Assembly (NCBI GenBank): GCA_032718475.1
Contig: JAUCBJ010003548.1
Location: 81,828 to 145,827 of the forward strand
Source of the DNA: Nemertoderma westbladi
Taxonomy: Eukaryota > Xenacoelomorpha > Nemertodermatida > Nemertodermatidae
Direction of reading: 5' to 3'
DNA length: 64,000 nucleotides
The translations under genes and the position numbers were made by a program. Below the pieces are notes generated by a model, which made no database searches, was not told where the DNA came from, and saw only the letters and a list, made by a program, of their open reading frames with translations. Below, piece by piece: positions 22,664-31,524 of this stretch. Every line of letters starts with the position of its first letter. Position 1 is the stretch's first letter.

Positions 22664-22784
22664 CCCTAATTAAAACTGTCATGTAACCCTAACCCTAAAT
22701 ATTTTGGATCCAAAATTCCATAAAATTTCTTAGATTAGAGCTTCATGACTTAGGGTTAGGGTTACATGACAGTTTTAATTAGGG
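22664..22784. repeat. Perfect 35-bp inverted repeat, telomere-like
   Basis: Arms at 22,664-22,698 and 22,750-22,784 are exact reverse complements over 35 bp and contain (CCCTAA)2 and (TTAGGG)2. The 51-bp loop holds a perfect 16-bp palindrome, ATTTTGGATCCAAAAT (22,701-22,716). The structure could extrude as a cruciform or form a hairpin RNA. It may be a young MITE or a repair scar carrying interstitial telomere repeats. Confidence 0.9.
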
Positions 22785-22884
22785 GTGGGGCCTGACCAAC
22801 TAACCCTAACCACAAAAATAACCCAATAAATCCAAGTTGAAGTGCTGGCTAGGCCTACTGCAGTATTATGAAAGCAAGTATTAT

Positions 22885-23180
22885 GTTACAGTGAAAAGGT
22901 GGACAGTCCAATCACTACGAAATAACATTGCTTTAATACGTTTCTGATTGGTCAGACTATTATCTCTGTTTTACGTTTTGCATTATGTGCCTCTGCCCAG
23001 TTCTTATTTTTCAAACACACATCTTATTCCCAATTATGTAATTAAGAAAGCGAAAACTTTAAAAGTCAGACCGAAATCGCTACAAACTGCTTTGCCTAAT
23101 ACGTTTGTGATTGGTCTGTCCATTGTCCATGCTTTCTGTGTCCAGTCCACCTTTTTCAAACATCCAGAGAAACTGGGGCA
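22885..23180. repeat. Dispersed repeat, partner of 20.6-20.9 kb
   Basis: Inverted copy of the 20,640-20,890 sequence. Best match around 23,100-23,180 (TGATTGGTCTGTCCATTGTC, TCTGTGTCCAGTCCACCTTT, CAAACATCCAGAGAAACTGG). A weaker internal copy of the TGATTGGTC block lies at 22,946. Confidence 0.7.
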
Positions 23181-23321
23181 ATAATTAGCTCATTAAAAAA
23201 TTATTACAATAGGCAAAATGGCTTGCATATTTTACACTGCTGTTGCATATTTTACACCTCTCACATTTGCACATTTTGCACTTGCACACAACATCTAGCT
23301 TTAGTAAGGACCTTTAACACT

Positions 23322-23412
23322 TTAGGATATTGGCCTTCAGAAGCGGATATTCTCGCCCTCCTCAGTCGTGGGTGAGTGTGGGATGCTGTGGCGGCGCATT
23401 TTTGTTAATAAA
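23322..23412 (+). mobile_element. Degenerate RTE-type 3' end fragment
   Basis: GGCCTTCAGAAGCGGATATT, then CTCG, GGGTGAGTGTGGGATGCTGT and GGCGGCGCATTTTTGTT resemble the LINE 3' end at 22,387-22,510 and 47,104-47,226. Weak but collinear. Confidence 0.45.
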
Positions 23413-23493
23413 GCCGAAATAACAATCTTAGCGCTGCAATAAGCTGATAAGGCAGCAATAGACTGACTACTGTAGTTCAGTAGGCGCAGTAAT

Positions 23494-23571
23494 GTGGGGC
23501 GAGCCACGAAGTTGGCGGAGCCTTAGCGAATTGACACTGTTAGGGGGTGGGTCAATTTATGCAAATAGTTG

Positions 23572-23603
<32 letters not shown>

Positions 23604-24754
23604 GTCGTCGTCGTCGTCGTTGTCGTCGTCGTTACGATTTTGACATGCTAATAACTTTGTCGGATTTAAAGCTGCCAAGTTGAAAATTTGTAGGTATCAA
23701 TATGAGCAAAAGTTGAGATTTTTGAGAGACTATCAGACACCATCAGTGCAATGGTCTCCCGCTAGAGGGCCACATGTCTAAACATTAAATGGCCACCCAT
23801 TTCTTTGCTTTTAATCCGTTTAAGCTGAAACTTGGGAAGTATGTACTAGACCATTAGCTGTAAATTTCAAAGGAGGCTAATCTGTCTGCAGTTCTCCAGT
23901 CTGCCGCTAGAGGGCGAAATGTCCCGAATGTGAAATTATTCTTCCATTTAGTTGTTTATGATCTGATTACGCTGAAACTTGTCATATATGTACTAGATGA
24001 CATCCTGAGTCTTTGTGTGGATTGTAATCGGTCCGAAGTTTTCCAGTCTCCCGCTAGAGGGCCACATGTCTAAACATTAAATGGCCACCCATTTCTTTGC
24101 TTTTAATCCGTTTAAGCTGAAACTTGGGAAGTATGTACTAGACCATTAGCTGTAAATTTCAAAGGAGGCTAATCTGTCTGCAGTTCTCCAGTCTGCCGCT
24201 AGAGGGCGAAATGTCCCGAATGTGAAATTATTCTTCCATTTAGTTGTTTATGATCTGATTACGCTGAAACTTGTCATATATGTACTAGAAGACATCCTAA
24301 GTCTTTGTGTGGACAGTAATCGGTCCGGAGTTTTCGAGTCTGCCGCTAGAGGGCGAAATGTAGGAAGTGATAACCTTCGCGAATTCCTTGATCTTAATCT
24401 ATTTAAGCTGAATTTTGGAATATACAGTACCGGTATGTACTAGACCACATGCCTCGTCTTTGTGAGGAAGGTGATCGATCCGTAGTTCTTTAATATGCCG
24501 CTAGAGGGCTAAATGTATGAAAGTGAAAACCTTCCAACATTTCGTTATTTATGATCCGTCAATCGGAAACTTGGTAGATATGTAATAGACCATAGGCTGT
24601 GGCTTTGTAGGGAAACTAATCCTTCCTTCTTCAGTTACCCAGTCTCCCGCTAGAGGGTTAACGTTTTCCGGGAAAATCTGCTCCTATGTTTTTATAATCC
24701 TTTCGAGTTGATACTTAGCATTAACTCATTTCACGTGCTGCGCGAAGGCCCCAC
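23494..24754 (+). mobile_element. Family B element with ~147-bp core repeats
   Basis: The ends are GTGGGGCGAGCCACGAAG (23,494) and GTGCTGCGCGAAGGCCCCAC (ending 24,754), the same termini as the shorter copy at 14,252. The interior holds a (GTC)n tract (23,570-23,633) and a core of about seven tandem units of ~147 bp. Each carries CCGCTAGAGGG plus an AGCTGAAACTTG ... ATGTACTAGA block (phrases near 23,760, 23,910, 24,050, 24,195, 24,342, 24,498 and 24,645). Units 1-2 and 3-4 form a nearly identical ~298-bp duplication. This end-core-end layout resembles non-autonomous elements with core tandem repeats known from bivalves and other invertebrates (pearl or Helitron-like); that assignment is inference. 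Confidence 0.75.
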
Positions 24755-24769
24755 TTCGTGTAGTATAGT

Positions 24770-24980
24770 AGAGTAGTACAGTAGTGCACTAGGTTGGGTG
24801 GGCGCGGGTAGGGGTGTACGGGTTGGGTGGGCGCGGGTAGGAATGTTTACGGGTGGGTTGTAGGTACGGGTTGGTTGGGTAGGGGTGTCCTGGTGAGGTG
24901 TAGGAATGGGTGGGTGCAGGTTGGTGTATGTGGGGTGAGGTGGGTAGGTGTGCACGGGTGGGGTGGGTTAGTACGGGTTA
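24770..24980. repeat. G-rich minisatellite
   Basis: Imperfect repeats of GGTTGGGTGGGCGCGGGTAG and GGGTGTACGGGT type, strongly G-biased on the plus strand. Open frames on both strands here reflect composition only. Confidence 0.8.
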
Positions 24981-25880
24981 GTCTACAACAACAATCACAA
25001 CCTCAAAGGGCAGCTATAAGTAGATACAGTAGAATGACCGGAAATTACAGAGTGTCTCAGTGCTATTTACAGTATATACCCATATTTTGATTAAAAGGTT
25101 TAATTAAAAAAACTTAATAATTAAAAATAAAACGCTATAAAATGATGAATTGTGAATGAATAATTCACCACCAATAATGATGTAAATATATGTAGTTACA
25201 GTATTATAAAAGTGATTTTACACAATACATTAACGGGTCACCACAAGTGTAGATGTGTAGGCCTATTATAAAATATACATACATGTAAGAACGATCGATA
25301 AACGAAAACGTTGGAATAATTTATTTCTAACTTAGCCTACAGGAAGAACAGTTCTAAATTAAACTAAGTAAATAAATGGTTAGGTAGCGCCTGTAGCGCT
25401 ATATTATTCAATTTCAAATTATTGAATAATTAATAGAGTAGAGCTTAATAGAGTAGAGAAACCATAATAGAGTAGAGTAGGCTACGTCTGTCTAAAGTGT
25501 AAAGCCAATAACTCCAGTATTGTAAATAAAGGAAAAATAATCTAAATATGTCCCACAGTATAACAATTGATAAATAGTGTACACCAAATGCACATGTACA
25601 GTACTAAGTATTGTATAGTGTTTAGTACTGTATATAATGTGATTGCAAGTCGTGCCCCTTTAGTTTGTTAATATTCTGGGGTTGTTGAATTGCGGCAATT
25701 ATAATGCGACAATAACTTATTACTTTTTAAATTAAACTTAAAAATAATTTTTTTTGATAACCTTGCTAGTGCCAAAAATAGCAAACGCCATCTTGTGGTT
25801 TGCAAAGGAATTGGATGGAGGTACAATGTGGGAAACCAAATAATTTTATACCGTATTAAATTGGCAAACTTCTTATAAAA
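24981..25880. other. No gene recognised
   Basis: AT-rich unique sequence with short GAGTAGAG-type repetition near 25,435-25,480. No exon supported. Confidence 0.5.
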
Positions 25881-26568
25881 GTCCCAGTGTTCGGCATCTA
25901 GATAAGACTTTGACGTCGGTGTCCCAGTGTCCGGCATCTAGATAAGACTTTGACGTCGGTGTCCCAGTGTCCGGCATCTAGATAGACTTTGACGTCGGTG
26001 TCCCAGTGTCCGGCAACTAGATAAGACTTTGACGTCGGTGTCCCAATGTTCGGCATCTAGATAAGACTTTGACGTCGGTGTCCCAGTGTCCGGCATCTAG
26101 ATAGACTTTGACGTCGGTGTCCCAGTGTCCGGCAACTAGATAGACTTTGACGTCGGTGTCCCAGTGTCCGGCATCTAGATAGACTTTGACGTCGGTGTCC
26201 CAGTGTCCGGCATCTAGATAGACTTTGACGTCGGTGTCCCAGTGTCCGGCATCTAGATAGACTTTGACGTCGGTGTCCCAGTGTCCGGCATCTAGATAGA
26301 CTTTGACGTCGGTGTCCCAGTGTCCGGCATCTAGATAGACTTTGACATCGGTGTCCCAGTGTCCGGCATCTAGATAGACTTTGACGTCGGTGCCCCAGTG
26401 TCCGGCATCCATATAGACTTTGACGTCGGTGTCCCAGTGTTCGGCATCTAGATAAGACTTTGACGTCGGTGTCCCAGTGTCCGGCATCTAGATAGACTTT
26501 GACGTCGGTGTCCCAGTGTCCGGCAACTAGATAGACTTTGACGTCGGTGTCCCAGTGTCCGGCATCTA
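25881..26568. repeat. 39-bp minisatellite, left block
   Basis: Units of CGGCATCTAGATAGACTTTG followed by ACGTCGGTGTCCCAGTGTC, period 39, with some 40-bp units carrying GATAAGAC. On the minus strand the unit reads DAGHWDTDVKVYL, a 13-residue open repeat made possible by the triplet period. The array resumes at 27,268 after a LINE insertion. Confidence 0.95.
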
Positions 26569-27267
26569 CTACTACTATGATCGGCATGCTGCATTGCAGC
26601 TGCATTTTTAAGAATGCTGTGCCGGCTTGTCAACAAAATTGCACCGCCACAACTCCCTATCACCCATGACATTTGCTAGATCATCCGCATCTTTAAGGCC
26701 AGTGTCCTTTAAGATGCGTCTCAAGAAAGTCATGGGCTGTCCACCATGCTTATTCACTCCATGAGGCTGCCAAAGTACAAGATTATGCACTGGCTGGTCC
26801 TCACGGCGAAAGCAATGTCCTGCAAAGCGGAGGCGATTTTGTTCTAGTGTCAAGCTTGGGGGAACCAATGAGACACCTCCAATGTTATATAGTGTCTGGT
26901 TGGAGATGTGTGCATTGTACTTGACACAATGAACCCGGCGTAGCATTCTTGTGAATGTGCCATCCAGAGATTTGGTGTCCTCAGCAGTTAGAGCCCAGCA
27001 TGGACTCCCGTAGAGGAGTACTGGAACTACTGCTGCTCTAAATAATCGGACCTTAAGTTTCCGATTAATTCTCGGTGACTTCCAAATCCTGGAAAGCCTA
27101 TTCAAGGCTGCCCATGCCTTTCCCTTACGTATTCGAAGGTCCTCACCTGACTTCCGGATCCATGATCCCAGGTAACAGAAGTCGTCCACATGCTCAAGCA
27201 TACCATCCTTTGAGCTTATGCTCATCCGATCAGAGACTTGCTGAGGACTTTCAAAGTCCCTTTCAAA
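26569..27267 (-). pseudogene. 5'-truncated RTE-type LINE in satellite
   Basis: An uninterrupted minus-strand frame (stop at 26,608) encodes the post-catalytic end of an RTE-type reverse transcriptase. Landmarks are DDFCYLGSWI, GKAWAALNRL, RIWKS, KVRLFRAAVVPVLLYG, CWALT, RMLRRVHCVKY, RLRFAGHCFRRED and LVLWQPHG. The catalytic YADD/FADD region is absent through 5' truncation. The 3' end carries the CTACTACTACTATGA-type trinucleotide tail seen on the other RTE copies. GTCCGGCATCTA is present at both junctions (26,557-26,568 and 27,268-27,279), a 12-bp target duplication inside the satellite unit. Because the frame is still open, the insertion looks fairly young. It cannot be mobile by itself. Confidence 0.85.
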
Positions 27268-27896
27268 GTCCGGCATCTAGATAGACTTTGACGTCGGTGT
27301 CCCAGTGTCCGGCATCTAGATAGACTTTGACGTCGGTGTCCCAATGTTCGGCATCTAGATAAGACTTTGACGTCGGTGTCCCAGTGTCCGGCATCTAGAT
27401 AGACTTTGACGTCGGTGTCCCAGTGTCCGGCAACTAGATAGACTTTGACGTCGGTGTCCCAGTGTCCGGCATCTAGATAGACTTTGACGTCGGTGTCCCA
27501 GTGTCCGGCATCTAGATAGACTTTGACGTCGGTGTCCCAGTGTCCGGCATCTAGATAGACTTTGACATCGATGTCCCAGTGTCCGGCATCTAGATAGACT
27601 TTGACGTCGGTGCCCCAGTGTCCGGCATCCATATAGACTTTGACGCCGGTGTCCCAGTGTCCGGCATCTAGATAGACTTTGATGCTGGTGTCCCAGTGTC
27701 CGGCATCCAGATAGACTTTGACGTCGGTGTCCCAGTGTCTGGCATCCATATAGACTTTGACGCCGGTGTCCCAGTGTCCGGCATCCAGATAGACTTTGAC
27801 GCTGGTGTCCCAGTGCCCGGTATCTAGATGGACTTTGACGCTCGTATCCCAGTGTCCGGCCTCTAGGTAGACTTAGACGCCGGTGTCCCAGTACCC
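27268..27896. repeat. 39-bp minisatellite, right block
   Basis: Continuation of the array at 25,881-26,568 after the LINE. Units become more divergent towards 27,890 (GACGCCGG, GATGCTGG, CATCCATATAG variants), the pattern of an old array edge. Confidence 0.95.
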
Positions 27897-28203
27897 GAGT
27901 GGATACAGCGCCTGAACTTCTTTCACAATTTAGTGTTTGGCGGCAAATTTTCAAAAATATAATTTAAGTTCCAAACGTTGTTTAAATCGTACCACTTCCT
28001 TTACGAAATTGTATCAATACAAATTTCCTTCGTGAAAATGAAATCTCCTATTTCGCGATATACATTATGAATAATAATGTGGGCCAAATCGGCGTTGTCC
28101 ATGTCCATCCGTATGTCTGGATCAATGTTTGGACCCTGTCACGGTAGCCGGCTAGATCTTACAGTAAACAGGCGGCTGGTTACCGAGCGTGTGATACAGT
28201 GTG
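27897..28203. other. No gene recognised
   Basis: AT-rich spacer after the minisatellite, nothing recognised. Confidence 0.5.
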
Positions 28204-28255
28204 TTAGGTAGTAGAGGTCTGTTTTAACTGGTTCTGTAGGGGACGGATGTTTCTG

Positions 28256-28422
28256 ACCTGGACGTTGGGCAAAACTAGTTTCTTGTTTCTGCTTCCATGT
28301 ATAATATGATATATCAGCCAAAAAATAGTTACCAGTAATAGCAAAAGTCTAAATCCGATGTCATTGCACAAAGAACTCTGGGTCAATAATGAAACACAGG
28401 CAGTAAGGTACAGATAGCCCAA
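28256..28422 (-). CDS. Possible membrane-anchor exon, unrecognised
   Basis: A minus-strand frame starts MGYLYLTACVSLLTQSS and contains a strong hydrophobic segment (FRLLLLLVTIFWLIYHII) followed by basic residues (HGSRNKK). It then reads LVLPNVQ before a possible donor CAG|GTCAGA at about 28,256. The shape suits the first exon of a type II membrane or ER-anchored protein. No downstream exon was found on the minus strand, and the signal could be chance in AT-rich DNA. No function is proposed. Confidence 0.2.
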
Positions 28423-29320
28423 TACAAAAACATTAAACTAAAGCGGCCTCTCGGGGTTTGAGCTGCCTGTGTACTGAGATATAAATTGTAATTACAGTGA
28501 TATTACCTAGCAATAGTGTGATCCATTTTTCGCGCCTCCGTAGGCAACAATACAAAAATACGCTGAATACCTATAATTGCAATATTACCAACCCCTCTCT
28601 GCAAGCTATCACTGTCCAATAAGGGAGCTTCCTATGCAAATACCACCCTTCCCTCTCATTGGAGCTAGCCTATACAAACCTATCCCTTCCTTCTCCTTGT
28701 ATTAACCCTTACCCAGTCAATAACAGGGAATATTTCTGTATACAATAAACTATATGAGACAGTGACAATGAACGTTTATTGGTCAGTCTGTAACGAGTTA
28801 ATATCAATTATGTTTTACATGTGTTTAACGTAATAATTGCACAAGAAAGACATATTCTGAATAGGTGATAATTAGGGGTCAACTTCACATTGACCCCAGA
28901 TACCGGGTTTAAAAGGGCCACTTTTGGATGATTTAAACAGTCAGTAACCACAGGCCTTAGGATCAGCCAGATCCTTAAGTTCTACCCTTCTCTCTACAAC
29001 GGTCTACTTGCTCGTATATTTAGAACCGAAATTACCGATAGATAACAGACTATGTAAACGTTACTAGCACAAAGATATATTCTGATAACCTTCAGCAGTA
29101 ATGCAGTAGACCACAGCACCAGCACCACAGCACTACATTTAATTTTTCTGTAATTATTTAATATATGACTCCGTCCGTAATTTAATATATTCTATGTCCT
29201 ACTTAATAACAATTCAATATTGTATGTCTGTATGTTGCTTGGTAGGTAGGTACCCTAACCCTGTAAATTGTTGTACATTTTAATTAAAGTAGTGTTTACT
29301 CTTATTTTATATATCAATAA
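28423..29320. other. No gene recognised
   Basis: AT-rich sequence; nothing supportable apart from short inverted words. Confidence 0.5.
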
Positions 29321-29360
29321 ACCGCTGAAGACGCCCGCGAGGGTGAAATGGCCATACGGT
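29321..29360 (+). ncRNA. Hammerhead-ribozyme-like motif
   Basis: Elements appear in hammerhead type I order. ACCG is followed by the core CTGAAGA (fits C3-U4-G5-A6-N7-G8-A9), then a stem GCCC-GCGA-GGGT with a GNRA loop. Next come GAAA, a palindromic short stem III (ATGGCCAT), A as the cleavage-site base, and CGGT, which pairs with the opening ACCG. The flaw is one unpaired C (29,332) between A9 and stem II. Short palindromic stem III hammerheads are known in Penelope-like elements and retrozymes. A decayed relative lies at 56,624-56,660. Activity is unproven. Confidence 0.4.
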
Positions 29361-30609
29361 GAACAACAAAACCCTTTTTTATTATTTATATCCACGTGGT
29401 GAAAGCGAAAGGCCCTCCCCCTTCTGTAATTATGAATACACCACGAAAAGTGTCGTTCCGGTCAATTCAAAACCTAAGATTACCGTAGTGCTTGCGCACT
29501 TTGCCCTCGGTTAATCCTCTTAGTCGTAGGACAAAAAAGCAGCAAAGCCGTTTGTATCCAATCGGTCCCACCCCCGTTTGGACCAAGAACCTGGTGTTTT
29601 GCAGTTTGCACTATTGGCAAGTTCCCAATAGTGTGAGGCTGCACCAAGTTTAGTCCGACATCATTTTAGACTTTTTCAGTAACCTTTTTGTGGATTTTTG
29701 TTTTTTTTTGTTTAATAACTGTTTAAGATTATATATTGATTTTCTGGGTGGCGAAGTGCCTCAGGCATCGCTCCCGTAACAAACCCCAATATCTCAGCAA
29801 CGGCTCGGGCAGATTTGTTGAAATGTTGTATGTATGTAGTAGAGAAAAAGTTTAGGAAGTGTTTGGCGTCCTGTAAATTTATGGTGTGTCGCTAGGAGCC
29901 GCTAAAATATATAACTTCGTCTAGGATTAATAACCTTTGAACCACTGCATCAATTTTAATAAAACTTTCACAGAATGACCTAAGGAATCACCTACAAAAT
30001 GGCCTCTTAGACAAGTTCATGCTGTAAAAATTGAAAAACTCAATGTTCTTATGAAAAACCCCCGGTTGCTATTGTAAATTTTCGTTGCTAAGAACATTAA
30101 AGTCAATTCGAATATATTTTTGTCATTTGGTATAAAGTCTCATGTTTCAACTGAAAATGAAAAATAATACAGTTACAGAATTTTGAGAAAATCCAACTGT
30201 CAATTCCCATATTAGGAGTAAAACTCCCGTTTCTATGACGATAAATCATGACTTCGTTAAATAAAATTGGTATGGACCCCATATACTATTAATTATCAAA
30301 AATTCTTAAATTATTTACCTATAATGCAAATAAAATACTGAAACGATACGGGAACTACATAAATAATAAAATATGCCCATTGCTATGGTACCAATATAAT
30401 AATGACTTGTGATCCTAGTGATCATGAATGTTGACTATGTAACAATGAATATTGATGCATTTGAATTACATATAAAATGTTTGTAATTTTTGAAAACTTT
30501 GAGTTGGATCAACGAAATTGTGATGCAATTGCATATTTACTTGAAATAATTGCTGTACTGCAATTACCTGATACTGTGATATCTGGCTTTTTAATAACTG
30601 TTGTTATGA
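29361..30609. other. Upstream region of LINE; repeat-like core
   Basis: Contains 29,745-29,990, with ATATCTCAGCAACGG ... TTGAAATGTTGTATGTATGT, a phrase similar in layout to the family B core. It probably includes the 5' UTR of the LINE that follows. A 93-codon frame from 30,477 has no recognisable domain. Confidence 0.4.
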
Positions 30610-31524
30610 ATGGCGGAGGAATTCATCCGAATTCACAACGAGATTTTATTAATAATACGATCGATTACAGAAAAAAAGTATGCAAGCAAGGACGTGGAGA
30701 GAACTCTTACAGATCATCTAATGTCGATGACCTCACTGTATACGATAGCACTTGGTAAAGTCGGTGAGGCTCGCAAGGAATCCATCGAGGCAAAAGACAA
30801 ACTGTTACAACTCAGGATGGATTCGTCCAACACGGTTAATACACCGGAGGTTACCGAGGGGGTGGATACCGCTACCGCAGCAACAGGAACTAATGCGAGG
30901 ATCCGCAAAGCACGGGCGATGACTACCACACCGACGCCACGGTCATCCTCGCCTCCCCCCACTAGCAACGGGAACTGGCACACGATGACAAAGCGACGGA
31001 GGTACAATCAGGCTGCTCCGGTAGTCGGAAAAAAGACGTAAACTGGCCTAGATGCGGCTCTGTCTCAAATATGCAAAGAAACTCAACTCGCCCATGTATA
31101 TGTGGGTCGATTTAAAGAAAGGGTCACACTGGACGATATTAAAAGCTATGTGGGACGGGAGCAGTTACCTTGCCTTGATGTAACTTCATGCCCTCAATCC
31201 ACCCTCTATGACAACGACAACCCAACTCGATCATTCCATATAACCTGGAATCAGGGGGATAGAGAAAACGTAATGAATCCAGAGAACTGGCCAAATAGCG
31301 TTGTTATCCGGAACTATCGATTGAACGATGCTGAGCGCGCTGCACTCAATCTTAGACCGCGTAAGGTGCTGCACCAGGGGATAACACAAGGACAAGGGGT
31401 AGCGCTTGATGTACCACCAACCGGGTCGGCAACTGTATGGACACCGGGAACTTGTGACAACCCAACCGCGCAAACAATACGACTCATCTGCAATGTAAGC
31501 GCACATCTCCAACACCCACTTTAA
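30610..31524 (+). pseudogene. LINE ORF1-like, one in-frame stop
   Basis: A frame from ATG at 30,610 reads MAEEFIRIHNEILLIIRSIT, then an acidic and charged region (KVGEARKESIEAKDKLLQLR) that could be coiled-coil. A Ser/Thr/Pro-rich linker (TTTPTPRSSSPPPTS) and a basic stretch (TKRRRYNQ) follow. It is interrupted by TAA at 31,039-31,041, after which the same frame continues (ALSQICKETQLAHVYVGRFK ... DDIKSYVGREQLPCLD) to 31,524. It lies directly 5' of the endonuclease/RT frame, as expected for an ORF1 nucleic-acid-binding protein. The assignment rests on position, since no strongly conserved domain was recognised. Confidence 0.6.

Noticed and set aside
22664-22784. True telomere
   Set aside because: Only two TTAGGG-type units per arm inside an inverted repeat with normal DNA on both sides.
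24731-25090. Frames across the GGGTGGGCG region
   Set aside because: The G-rich minisatellite lacks stops by composition.
26017-27954. Minus-strand frames with DAGHWDTDVKVYL repeats
   Set aside because: Product of a 39-bp minisatellite. A real repeat protein would not be open in several frames with equal unit conservation at silent sites.
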